From Eleftheria terrae (GTDB lineage: Bacteria; Pseudomonadota; Gammaproteobacteria; Burkholderiales; Burkholderiaceae_C): a stretch of 64,000 nt of DNA. Below, one piece after another: positions 43,804 to 51,838 of the stretch. The stretch lies in assembly GCF_030419005.1 (NCBI RefSeq), contig NZ_CP106951.1:2542001-2606000 (forward strand), written 5' to 3'. Numbering within the stretch: position 1 is the stretch's first letter; every line of letters begins with the position of its first letter. The position numbers and the translations under genes were made by a program. Below the pieces are notes generated by a model. That model was not told the DNA's origin and did no database searches. It saw only the letters and a program-made list of their open reading frames with translations.

Positions 43804-44690
43804 CCGCCACCGCCGCCGCCACCCCGTCCCTGCGCAGCGGCTCGCCGCCGCCCCTCGCCGCTGCCCCGCTGCCGGCGCACGAGGCCGCTAACGACGGCAG
43901 CCCGCTGACGCGCCGGCAGCCCGGCCCGGTCATCCTGGAAGTACAGGGCCTCTCGCTCGGCTTCGGCGGCGTGAAGGCGCTGACCGACATCAGCTTCGAC
44001 GTCCGCGAGCACGAGATCCGCGCCATCATCGGTCCCAACGGCGCCGGCAAGAGCTCCATGCTCAACTGCATCAATGGCGTCTACGCGCCGCAGCAGGGCG
44101 CCATCCGCCTGCGCGGCCGCAGCTTCGCGCAGATGAACCCGCGCCAGGTGGCCGAGATGGGCGTGGCCCGCACCTTCCAGAACCTGGCCTTGTTCAAGGG
44201 CATGAGCGTGCTCGACAACCTGATGACCGGCCGCAACCTCCGCATGAAGAGCGGCCTGCTGCGCCAGGCGCTGCGCTGGGGCGCGGCCGAGCGCGAGGAG
44301 ATCGAGCACCGCGCGGCGGTCGAGCGCATCATCGACTTCCTGGAGATCCAGGCCTGGCGCAAGACGCCGGTCGGCCGCCTGCCCTACGGGCTGCAGAAGC
44401 GGGTCGACCTGGGCCGGGCGCTGGCGATGGAGCCACAGCTGCTGTTGCTGGACGAGCCGATGGCCGGCATGAACGTGGAGGAGAAGCAGGACATGTGCCG
44501 CTTCATCCTCGACGTCAACGACGAGTTCGGCACCACCATCGTGCTGATCGAGCACGACATGGGCGTGGTGATGGACATCAGCGACCGGGTGGTGGTGCTG
44601 GACTACGGCCGCAAGATCGGCGACGGCCCGCCCGACGAGGTGCGACGCAACCCCGAGGTGATCCGCGCCTACCTGGGCAGCAGCCACTGA
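43800..44690 (+). CDS. Branched-chain-type ABC transporter, ATP-binding protein (LivG type)
   Basis: This 296-residue ATPase overlaps the upstream ligase by four bases. A proline/alanine-rich leader of about 45 residues precedes the domain. Walker A is IGPNGAGKSS (about 78-87). The LivG-type signature region LPYGLQKRVDLGRAL replaces LSGGQ, as usual in some family members. Walker B is LLLLDEPMAGMN. The C-terminal HDMGVVMDISDRVVVLDYG is LivG-like. It should pair with the LivF-type protein encoded 3.5 kb downstream. Confidence 0.93.
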   Translation: MTATAAATPSLRSGSPPPLAAAPLPAHEAANDGSPLTRRQPGPVILEVQGLSLGFGGVKALTDISFDVREHEIRAIIGPNGAGKSSMLNCINGVYAPQQGAIRLRGRSFAQMNPRQVAEMGVARTFQNLALFKGMSVLDNLMTGRNLRMKSGLLRQALRWGAAEREEIEHRAAVERIIDFLEIQAWRKTPVGRLPYGLQKRVDLGRALAMEPQLLLLDEPMAGMNVEEKQDMCRFILDVNDEFGTTIVLIEHDMGVVMDISDRVVVLDYGRKIGDGPPDEVRRNPEVIRAYLGSSH

Positions 44691-44744
44691 GCGCGGCCTG
44701 CGCTCGCGCCGTCCCCGACTTGGCATCCATAGAAAGGCCAGACC

Positions 44745-45674
44745 ATGGGCTTTTTCCTAGAAACGCTGTTCGGCGGCCTGATGGCCGGCATGCTCTACGC
44801 GCTGATCGCGCTGGGCTTCGTGCTGATCTTCAAGGCCTCGGGCGTCTTCAACTTCGCGCAGGGCGCCATGGTGCTGTTCGCGGCGCTCGCCATGGCGCGC
44901 TTCTCGGAATGGATCCCGCAGTGGCTGGGGCTGGAGAGCCGGCTGCTCGGCAACCTGCTGGCCTTCCTGGCCGCCATGGCGGTGATGGTGGCGCTGGCCT
45001 GGCTGATCCAGACCCTGGTGCTCGGCCGGCTGGTCAACCAGGAAGGCGTGACGCTGCTGATGGCCACGCTCGGCATCACCTACTTCCTCGACGGCTTCGG
45101 GCAGACGCTGTTCGGCTCGGACATCTACAAGATCGACGTCGGCATGCCCAAGGACCCGGTGATCCTCGCCGAGGACACCTTCCCGGGCGGCATCCTGCTG
45201 AGCCAGGAAGACCTGCTGGCCGCGCTGGTGGCGGCCGCCCTGGTGGCACTGCTGGCGCTGTTCTTCCAGAAGACCGCCATCGGCCGGGCGCTGCGCGCGG
45301 TGGCCGACGACCACCAGGCGGCACAGTCCATCGGCATCCCGCTCGGGCGCATCTGGATCATCGTGTGGTCGGTGGCCGGCTTTGTCGCGCTGGTGGCAGG
45401 CATCGTCTGGGGCTCCAAGCTCGGGGTGCAGTTCTCGCTGTCGCTGGTGGCGCTGAAGGCCCTGCCGGTGGTCATCCTGGGCGGGCTCACCTCGGTACCG
45501 GGCGCCATCGTCGGCGGGCTCCTGATCGGCATGGGCGAGAAGCTGTCGGAGGTCTACCTCGGCCCGTTGCTGGGCGGCGGCATCGAGATCTGGTTCGCCT
45601 ACGTCCTGGCGCTGCTCTTCCTGCTGGTGCGGCCGCAGGGCCTGTTCGGCGAGAAGATCATCGACCGCGTCTGA
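44745..45674 (+). CDS. Branched-chain-type ABC transporter, permease (LivH type)
   Basis: This 309-residue inner-membrane protein has about eight hydrophobic segments and begins MGFFLETLFGGLMAGMLYALIALGFVLIFKASGVFNFAQGAMVLF, a typical LivH N-terminus (quoted here only to identify its landmark segment GVFNFAQGAM). The EAA-like cytosolic loop FFQKTAIGRALRAVADDHQAA lies around residue 175-195. It ends with RPQGLFGEKIIDRV. Confidence 0.93.
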   Translation: MGFFLETLFGGLMAGMLYALIALGFVLIFKASGVFNFAQGAMVLFAALAMARFSEWIPQWLGLESRLLGNLLAFLAAMAVMVALAWLIQTLVLGRLVNQEGVTLLMATLGITYFLDGFGQTLFGSDIYKIDVGMPKDPVILAEDTFPGGILLSQEDLLAALVAAALVALLALFFQKTAIGRALRAVADDHQAAQSIGIPLGRIWIIVWSVAGFVALVAGIVWGSKLGVQFSLSLVALKALPVVILGGLTSVPGAIVGGLLIGMGEKLSEVYLGPLLGGGIEIWFAYVLALLFLLVRPQGLFGEKIIDRV

Positions 45675-45706
45675 CGGCCCGCCCCGCATGCTCCAAGGAG
45701 ACCCGC

Positions 45707-46771
45707 ATGCTCTATCGTGAAAACGGCCAGTTCAAGACCAGCTACCGGGCCGACCAGCAGATCTTCCCGATCCGCCAGGACCGCCTCTTCATCGGCCTGC
45801 TGCTCGCGCTGGCCTTCGTGGTCGTGCCGGGGCTGGCGCCGGAGTACCTGCTGCGCGCGGTGCTCATTCCATTCCTCATCCTCTCGCTTGCGGCGCTCGG
45901 GCTCAACATCCTGGTGGGCTACTGCGGGCAGATCTCGCTCGGCAGCGGCGCCTTCATGGCGGTGGGCGCCTATGCGGCCTACAACTTCCAGGTGCGCATC
46001 GAGGGCATGCCGCTGCTGCTGTCGCTGCTGCTCGGCGGGGTGTGCTCGACCGTGGTGGGGGTGCTGTTCGGCATGCCGTCGCTGCGCATCCGCGGGTTGT
46101 ACCTGGCGGTGGCGACCCTGGCGGCGCAGTTCTTCATCGACTGGGCCTTCCTGCGCATCAAGTGGTTCACCAACGACTCGGCCTCGGGCTCGGTCAGCGT
46201 CTCGGGGCTGCAGGTGTTCGGGCTGCCGCTGGAGACGCCGGTGCAGAAGTACCTGTTCTGCCTGGCGCTGGTCGGCGTGTTCGCGCTGCTGGCCAAGAAC
46301 CTGGTGCGCGGCGCCATTGGCCGCGAATGGATGGCCATCCGCGACATGGACGTGGCGGCCGCCGTCATCGGCATCCGCCCGGTGCATGCCAAGCTCACCG
46401 CCTTCGCGGTCAGCTCCTTCCTGGTGGGCGTGGCCGGCGCGCTGTGGGGCTTCGTGCACCTGGGCGCCTGGGAGCCGGCGGCCTTCAGCATCGACCGCTC
46501 CTTCCAGCTGCTGTTCATGGTCATCATCGGCGGGCTGGGCTCCATCATGGGCAGCTTCTTCGGCGCCGCCTTCATCGTGGTGCTGCCCATCCTGCTGAAC
46601 CAGGTGCCGGGCTGGTTCGGCCTGCCGCTGTCCACCGCCACCGCAGCCCACCTCGAATACATGATCTTCGGCGCACTGATCGTCGGCTTCCTGATCGCCG
46701 AGCCGCACGGCCTGGCCCGCCTGTGGTCCACCGCCAAGGAGAAGCTGAGGCTGTGGCCCTTCCCACATTGA
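45707..46771 (+). CDS. Branched-chain-type ABC transporter, permease (LivM type)
   Basis: This 354-residue permease starts at ATG 45707 with AAGGAG 8 bp upstream. After a polar N-terminus of about 28 residues there are eight to ten membrane segments with the LivM blocks LNILVGYCGQISLGSGAFMA, LRIRGLYLAVATLAAQ and the ATPase-contact loop GREWMAIRDMDVAAAVIGI. It ends with EPHGLARLW, the usual LivM C-terminus. Confidence 0.93.
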   Translation: MLYRENGQFKTSYRADQQIFPIRQDRLFIGLLLALAFVVVPGLAPEYLLRAVLIPFLILSLAALGLNILVGYCGQISLGSGAFMAVGAYAAYNFQVRIEGMPLLLSLLLGGVCSTVVGVLFGMPSLRIRGLYLAVATLAAQFFIDWAFLRIKWFTNDSASGSVSVSGLQVFGLPLETPVQKYLFCLALVGVFALLAKNLVRGAIGREWMAIRDMDVAAAVIGIRPVHAKLTAFAVSSFLVGVAGALWGFVHLGAWEPAAFSIDRSFQLLFMVIIGGLGSIMGSFFGAAFIVVLPILLNQVPGWFGLPLSTATAAHLEYMIFGALIVGFLIAEPHGLARLWSTAKEKLRLWPFPH

Positions 46772-46826
46772 CACCGAGACAGATGCCGCCAGCGTCGCGC
46801 ATCTCGTCGCGCCTGCACTCCATCGA

Positions 46827-46836
46827 CACAACGACA
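46827..46836. promoter_or_regulatory. Half-site of the cluster palindrome before the binding-protein gene
   Basis: CACAACGACA repeats ten bases of the palindrome at 41767-41784 (loop plus right arm), 14 bp before the binding-protein start. The left arm is not conserved. It may be chance or a second contact for the same regulator. Confidence 0.2.
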
Positions 46837-46850
46837 CCAGGAGCCTGCCC

Positions 46851-48173
46851 ATGACCCTTCCGTCCCTCGCCCTCGCCGCCGCCGTGGCCTGCGGCAGCCT
46901 GCTGGCCAGCACCGCCGCCCTGGCCCAGGCCAAGGAGCAGTTCTTCCCGGTGCTGGTCTACCGCACCGGCGCCTACGCGCCCAACGGCGTGCCCTTCGCC
47001 AACGGCTATGTGGACTACCTGAAGCTGGTGAACGCACAAGGCGGCATCAACGGCGTGAAGCTCAGCTTCGAGGAATGCGAGACCGGCTACGCCACCGACC
47101 GCGGGGTGGAATGCTATGAGCGCCTGAAGGGCAAGGGCGCCACCGTGTTCCAGCCACTGTCCACCGGCATCACCTTTGCGCTGACCGAGAAGGCGCCGCA
47201 GGACAAGATCCCGCTGATCACCGCCGGCTACGGCCGCTCGGAATCGGCCGACGGCGGCGTCTTCAAGTGGAATTTCCCGCTGTTGGGCACCTACTGGGTC
47301 AATGCCGACGTGCTGCTGCAGCATGTGGCGAAGAAGGAAGGCGGCCTCGCCAAGTTGCGCGGCAAGAAGATCGCGCTGGTCTACCACGACTCGCCCTTCG
47401 GCAAGGAACCCATCCCGCTGTTGCAGGAGCGTGCCCGGCTGCACGGCTTCGAGCTGCAGATGCTGCCGGTCACCGCGCCGGGCGTCGAGCAGAAGGCCAC
47501 CTGGCTGCAGGTGCGCCAGGCGCGGCCGGACTATGTCTTCCTGTGGGGCTGGGGGGTGATGAACTCCACCGCGCTGAAGGAAGCCCAGGCCACCGGCTAC
47601 CCGCGCGAGAAGATGTACGGCGTCTGGTGGGCCGGGGCGGAGCCCGACGTGAAGGACGTCGGCGAAGGCGCACGCGGCTACAACGCGGCCGCCATGCAGC
47701 ATGGCGCGCACACCGACGCCGCCGTCATCCGCAACGTGCTGGCCCAGGTGCACGGCAAGGGCCAGGGCACCGGGCCGAAGGAAGAGGTCGGCTCGGTCCT
47801 CTACATGCGCGGGCTGCTGTCGGCCATGCTGGGCGTGGAAGGTGTCAAGCGCGCCCAGGAGCGCTTTGGCAAGGGCAAGGTGATGACCGGCGAGCAGGTG
47901 CGCTGGGGCCTGGAGAACCTGGCGCTGGACCAGAAGAAGCTCGACGCGCTGGGCTTCGCCGGCGTGATGCGGCCGGTCAGCACCTCCTGCGCGGACCACA
48001 TGGGCTCGTCCTGGGTGCGGGTGCACACCTGGGACGGCAAGAAGTGGAACTTCAGCTCCGACTGGTACCAGGCCGACGAGCAGCTGCTCAAGCCGATGGT
48101 GAAGAGCGCCGCCGACCGCTATGCCGCCGAGAAAAAGCTGGACCGCCGCGCACCGGCGGACTGCCAGTCATGA
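46851..48173 (+). CDS. Branched-chain-type ABC transporter, substrate-binding protein
   Basis: This 440-residue periplasmic binding protein has a signal peptide of about 25 residues (ending AALAQA). The mature start KEQFFPVLVYRTGAYAPNG is that of type I periplasmic binding proteins of the LivJ/aromatic-acid branch. Two lobes are visible, with KLRGKKIALVYHDSPFGKE starting the second. Tryptophan-rich VFLWGWGVMNSTALKE may help bind an aromatic or hydrophobic ligand; this is inference. AGGAG lies 8 bp upstream. It is the only binding protein of the cluster. Confidence 0.92.
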   Translation: MTLPSLALAAAVACGSLLASTAALAQAKEQFFPVLVYRTGAYAPNGVPFANGYVDYLKLVNAQGGINGVKLSFEECETGYATDRGVECYERLKGKGATVFQPLSTGITFALTEKAPQDKIPLITAGYGRSESADGGVFKWNFPLLGTYWVNADVLLQHVAKKEGGLAKLRGKKIALVYHDSPFGKEPIPLLQERARLHGFELQMLPVTAPGVEQKATWLQVRQARPDYVFLWGWGVMNSTALKEAQATGYPREKMYGVWWAGAEPDVKDVGEGARGYNAAAMQHGAHTDAAVIRNVLAQVHGKGQGTGPKEEVGSVLYMRGLLSAMLGVEGVKRAQERFGKGKVMTGEQVRWGLENLALDQKKLDALGFAGVMRPVSTSCADHMGSSWVRVHTWDGKKWNFSSDWYQADEQLLKPMVKSAADRYAAEKKLDRRAPADCQS

Positions 48174-49033
48174 GCGCGGTGGCCGACGCGGCGCCCAGCC
48201 ACGCCGCGCCACAGCCCGCGGCCGCCGTGGCGCCGGCGCTGCTCGAGGTGCAGGGCATCGAGGTGATCTACAACCACGTGATCCTGGTGCTCAAGGGCGT
48301 CTCGCTGCGGGTGGCCGAGGGCAGCATCGTCGCGCTGCTGGGTGGCAACGGCGCCGGCAAGACCACCACGCTGCGGGCGGTGAGCAACCTGCTGCACAGC
48401 GAGCGCGGCGAGGTCAGCAAGGGCTGCATCGAGCTGCGCGGCGAGCGCATCGAGTCGCTCTCGCCGGCCGAGCTGGTGCGCCGCGGCGTGGTGCAGGTGA
48501 TGGAAGGCCGGCATTGCTTCGGCCACCTCACCATCGAGGAGAACCTGCTGACCGGCGCCTACACCCGGCGAGACGGCCGGGCCGCGGTGGCCGAGACGCT
48601 GGAGAAGGTCTACGCCTACTTCCCCCGGCTCAAGACGCGGCGCCATTCGCAGGCGGCCTACACCTCCGGTGGGGAGCAGCAGATGTGCGCCATCGGCCGC
48701 GCGCTGATGAGCCAGCCACGCATGGTGCTGCTCGACGAGCCCTCGATGGGCCTGGCGCCGCAGATCGTCGAGGAGGTGTTCGGCATCGTGCGCGACCTGA
48801 ACCAGCGCGAGGGCGTGACCTTCTTGCTGGCCGAGCAGAACACCGCGATGGCGCTGCGCCATGCCGACCACGGCTACATCCTGGAGAACGGCCGCATCGT
48901 GATGGACGGCAGCGCCGCCGCGCTGGCCGACAACGAGGACGTCAAGGAGTTCTACCTCGGCATGGGCGGCGGCGACCGCCGCAGCTTCCGCGACGTCAAG
49001 AGCTACCGCCGGCGCAAGCGCTGGCTGGCCTGA
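48170..49033 (+). CDS. Branched-chain-type ABC transporter, ATP-binding protein (LivF type)
   Basis: This 287-residue ATPase starts in the binding-protein stop (ATGA). After an alanine/proline leader the LivF blocks follow: LEVQGIEVIYNHVILVLKGVS, Walker A GGNGAGKTTT (about 57-66), signature TSGGEQQMCAIGRAL and Walker B MVLLDEPSMGLAP. The extra basic C-terminus (KSYRRRKRWLA) is typical of members linked to acyl-CoA ligases. It heterodimerises with the LivG-type protein. Confidence 0.93.
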   Translation: MSAVADAAPSHAAPQPAAAVAPALLEVQGIEVIYNHVILVLKGVSLRVAEGSIVALLGGNGAGKTTTLRAVSNLLHSERGEVSKGCIELRGERIESLSPAELVRRGVVQVMEGRHCFGHLTIEENLLTGAYTRRDGRAAVAETLEKVYAYFPRLKTRRHSQAAYTSGGEQQMCAIGRALMSQPRMVLLDEPSMGLAPQIVEEVFGIVRDLNQREGVTFLLAEQNTAMALRHADHGYILENGRIVMDGSAAALADNEDVKEFYLGMGGGDRRSFRDVKSYRRRKRWLA

Positions 49034-49069
49034 CCGCCCCGATTCCCCTCCCGCCACGGAGCGCCTTTC

Positions 49070-49363
49070 ATGATGGACGACGACTTCTTCGCCCCGCCTC
49101 CCTTCAACGCTGCCGAGGCACTGGTGCTGCTCAAGCGCAGCCTGCGGGAGTTGCGCCCCCTGCAGGAGCGCGGCAACGCCTTCGAGCTGCAGGGCCAGCC
49201 GGTGATCGAGCTGGCGCAGGACGGCGACCGGCTGCAGGCCGGCCTGGTCCGCCGCCCGGCACGCAGCCCCGAGTGGGAGCGCCGCCCCCTGGCCAGCGCG
49301 GCCGACGTGCGCGACTTCACCGCCGAGGTGAAGCGCCGGCTGGCCCACTGGAGCGACGAATGA
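49070..49363 (+). CDS. Small conserved-looking hypothetical protein of the ligase/ABC cluster
   Basis: The 97-residue soluble protein begins MMDDDFFAPPPFNAAEAL and has two helices flanking a short beta segment (FELQGQPVIELAQDGDRLQAGLVRRP). It ends in a helix (VRDFTAEVKRRLAHWSDE). Its stop overlaps the next ligase start (ATGA), so it is co-translated with that ligase. I do not recognise a family; a small partner or regulator of the ligase is possible. Confidence 0.75.
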   Translation: MMDDDFFAPPPFNAAEALVLLKRSLRELRPLQERGNAFELQGQPVIELAQDGDRLQAGLVRRPARSPEWERRPLASAADVRDFTAEVKRRLAHWSDE

Positions 49364-50628
49364 GCGCCACCGACCACTACGACCGGCTGGAAAGCCGCGA
49401 TCCCGGCGCCCGCGAGGCCGCGCTGATGGCGGCGCTGCCCGCCCAGGTGGCGCACGCCCAGGTCCATACCCGCGCCTATGCCGAGGTGCTGGCGGGCGTG
49501 CAGGCCGACCGCATCACCTCGCGCGAGGCCCTGGCCCGCCTGCCACTGACCCGCAAGCACGAGCTGCTGCAGCGGCGCCAGGCGCGCGGCGACGCCGACC
49601 CCTTCGGCGGCTACGCGGCCATCGGCTGGCTCGGCACCGGCAGCGGGCGCGGCGCCGGCAAGGTGTTCCAGTCGCCCGGGCCGCTCTACGAGCCCGAGGG
49701 CGCGGCCAGCGACTACTGGCGCATCGCCCGCGCGCTGCATGCAGCCGGCTTTCGCGCCGGCGACCTGGTGCACAACAGCTTCAGCTACCACCTGACGCCG
49801 GCCGGCTCCATGGTGGAGAACGGCGCTCTCGCGCTCGGCTGCACCGTCTTCCCCGGCGGCGTGGGCCAGGTCGAGTTGCAGCTGCAGGCCATGCGCGACC
49901 TGAAGCCGCACGGCTACGTGGGCACGCCCAGCTTCCTGAAGATCCTGCTGGAGAAGGCCGAGGAGGCCGCCGGCGCTGCGCTGCCGCTGCGTCGCGCCCT
50001 GGTCTCCGGCGAGGCCTGCCCGCCGGCGCTGCGCGACTGGTTCGCCGCGCGCGGCGTGACGGTCTACCAGTTCTATGCCACCGCCGAGCTGGGCCTGATC
50101 GCCTACGAGACCGAGGCGCGCGAGGGCCTGGTGCTGGACGAGCAGCTGATCGTCGAGATCGTCGAGCCCGGCGGCGGCACGCCACTGCCCGCCGGCGAGG
50201 TGGGCGAGGTGGTGGTGACCACGCTGAACCCCGACCACCCGCTGATCCGCTTCGCCACCGGCGACCTGTCGGCCCTGCTGCCCGGGCCCTGCCCCACCGG
50301 CCGCACCAATGCCCGCCTGCGCGGCTGGCTGGGCCGGGCCGACCAGGCGGCCAAGGTGCGCGGCATGTTCGTGCACCCGGCCCAGGTGGCCGAGCTGCTC
50401 AAGCGCCATCCCGAGGTGGGCCGGGCGCGCCTGGTGGTCAGCGGCGCGCTGGCGCAGGACCACCTGCTGCTGCGTGCCGAAGCTGCCGAGCGTGACGAGG
50501 CCCTGGCCGCCCGCCTGGCCACCACGCTGCGGGAGCTGACCCGGCTGCGCGGCGAGGTGGAGCTGCTGCCGCCCGGCAGCCTGCCCGGCGACGGCCGGCT
50601 CATCGAGGACGCCCGACGCTACGACTGA
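49360..50628 (+). CDS. PaaK-like AMP-forming ligase with degenerate P-loop
   Basis: This 422-residue protein has the fold pattern of phenylacetate-CoA ligases: LPLTRKHELLQRR, FGGYAAIGW, LVHNSFSYHLTPAGSMVENGALALGCTVFPGG, GYVGTPSFLKILLEKA, VYQFYATAELGLIAYE and the C-terminal RADQAAKVRGMFVHPAQV. The usual phosphate loop (S/T-G-T-T-G-x-P) is replaced by GTGSGRGAGKVFQSPGP at about residues 86-102. It is either a ligase with a variant loop or a related enzyme. It is the last gene of the cluster and shares it with a canonical AMP-forming ligase. Confidence 0.83.
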   Translation: MSATDHYDRLESRDPGAREAALMAALPAQVAHAQVHTRAYAEVLAGVQADRITSREALARLPLTRKHELLQRRQARGDADPFGGYAAIGWLGTGSGRGAGKVFQSPGPLYEPEGAASDYWRIARALHAAGFRAGDLVHNSFSYHLTPAGSMVENGALALGCTVFPGGVGQVELQLQAMRDLKPHGYVGTPSFLKILLEKAEEAAGAALPLRRALVSGEACPPALRDWFAARGVTVYQFYATAELGLIAYETEAREGLVLDEQLIVEIVEPGGGTPLPAGEVGEVVVTTLNPDHPLIRFATGDLSALLPGPCPTGRTNARLRGWLGRADQAAKVRGMFVHPAQVAELLKRHPEVGRARLVVSGALAQDHLLLRAEAAERDEALAARLATTLRELTRLRGEVELLPPGSLPGDGRLIEDARRYD

Positions 50629-50818
50629 GCCGCGCGCTCGATCACCAGGCCGCAGCCCGGCTGCACCGGCCGGTCTGGCGGCCGCAACGGCCATCCGCCC
50701 CGGGCACACCGGTCCGGGCTGAGCCTGCCAGCCCGCGCCGCGCGCAGCGCCTGCACAAACTTGTGGCAGCCTGATGACAGGCCGCATGAACAGTGGCTCG
50801 GCGCGTTCCGACTACAGC

Positions 50819-50977
50819 TTTTCCACAAAGCCATCCACACCAGCTGTGGATTCACGGAGGCGGCCTCGGTCCACCGCCCGCTGTCGAGGGGAAAACACCC
50901 GCCAGTGCTGGGGTTGCGGCGGAGTGAAGCGCAGCTTTTCACCGCCTTCCCACCACTTTCCCACAAAGTTGTGCACA
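50819..50977. other. Cluster of DnaA-box-like sequences in a convergent gap
   Basis: The 378-bp gap 50629-51006 lies between two gene ends and has no ORF I believe. It contains TTTTCCACA (50819-50827, perfect to TTWTNCACA), CCATCCACA (50831-50839), the same type inverted at 50845-50853, TTTCCCACA (50957-50965) and TTGTGCACA (50969-50977). The second and third make a 7-5-7 inverted repeat, ATCCACA/TGTGGAT. The local sequence is less GC-rich than the genome. No origin genes are near. Confidence 0.4.
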
Positions 50978-51006
50978 GGCCGGCGACGCCCCCCCGCCAG
51001 CCCGGC

Positions 51007-51720
51007 TCAACCGGCGGTGGCAGGCGCCGCGGCCAGCCCCAGCAAGGCCAGCGTGTGCTCGGCCACCAGCCGCGAGGAGGCCGGGTTCTGCCCGGTCACC
51101 AGGCGACCGTCGGTGACCGCGTAGGGCTGCCACAGCGGGCCGCTCTCGAAGCGGCCGCCCAGCTCGCGCATGCGACTCTCCAGCTTGAAGGGCACCACCT
51201 GGTCCAGGCCCGCGGCCGCTTCCTCGGCATCGGTGAAGCCGTTGACCCGGCGGCCCGCGAGGATGGACTGGCCGTCGGGCCGGCGCGCCGTCACCAGCCC
51301 GGCGGGCCCATGGCACACCGCCGCGATCACCTTGTCGGCCGCGAAGGCGGCTTCCACCGCCCGCGTCACACCGGCGTCCAGCGGCAGATCCCACATCGTG
51401 CCGTGGCCGCCGGGGAAGAACACCGCGTCGAAGCGACTGGCGTCCAGCTCGGCGACGACCCGGCTGTGCGCCAGCCGGTCCATCGCGACCGGATCGGCCA
51501 GCAGGCGCTCCACCGCCGGGTCGTTCTGCCCGGCCGGCTTCAGGCTGCCAGGGTCGAGCGGCACCTGGCCGCCCCGCGGCGAGGCGATCTCGACCTCCGC
51601 GCCCGCATCGAGCAGTGCGTAGTAGGGCACCGCCAGCTCCTCGGCCCACAGGCCGGTCGGCTTGGCGTGCTCGCCCATGCGGGCGTTGGACGTGACGATG
51701 ATGAGGATGCGCTGGGCCAT
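51007..51720 (-). CDS. DJ-1/PfpI family protein (class I glutamine amidotransferase-like, Hsp31-like)
   Basis: This 237-residue protein has the nucleophile elbow AAVCHGPAGL with the conserved cysteine at about residue 134. An upstream glutamate is possible in TSNARMGEHAKPTGLWAEE, and FFPGGHGTMWDLP is present. The length and N-terminal SNARMGE...TGLWAEE pattern fit the Hsp31/glyoxalase III-like branch rather than short PfpI peptidases. Relatives detoxify methylglyoxal or act as deglycase/chaperones. AAGGAG precedes the ATG. It is divergent from a LysR gene, which probably regulates it. Confidence 0.9.
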   Translation of the reverse strand: MAQRILIIVTSNARMGEHAKPTGLWAEELAVPYYALLDAGAEVEIASPRGGQVPLDPGSLKPAGQNDPAVERLLADPVAMDRLAHSRVVAELDASRFDAVFFPGGHGTMWDLPLDAGVTRAVEAAFAADKVIAAVCHGPAGLVTARRPDGQSILAGRRVNGFTDAEEAAAGLDQVVPFKLESRMRELGGRFESGPLWQPYAVTDGRLVTGQNPASSRLVAEHTLALLGLAAAPATAG

Positions 51721-51821
51721 CGATGAACTCCTTGAGTGGCAGGTGAGCGGGGCGGGCCCGCGATGCAGCCACTTTATTCAGAGGCTGAGGAGCGATAAAG
51801 TCACGTGCTGTAGCTTCATTC

Positions 51822-51836
51822 ATTACACCGCGTAAT
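51822..51836. promoter_or_regulatory. LysR-type operator between the pfpI-like and lysR genes
   Basis: ATTAC-ACCGC-GTAAT is a perfect inverted repeat with the T-N11-A core of LysR sites. It ends 2 bp before the LysR start codon, so autoregulation is likely. Confidence 0.6.
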
Positions 51837-51838
51837 TC

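Noticed and set aside
47267..48169. Extension of the LivF frame back into the receptor gene
   Set aside because: The upstream part lacks homology to ATPases; the conserved protein begins at the ATGA overlap at 48170.
50629..51006. Chromosomal origin oriC
   Set aside because: DnaA-like boxes exist, but no dnaA, dnaN, gidA, parAB or rpmH lies near and no AT-rich unwinding element is visible.
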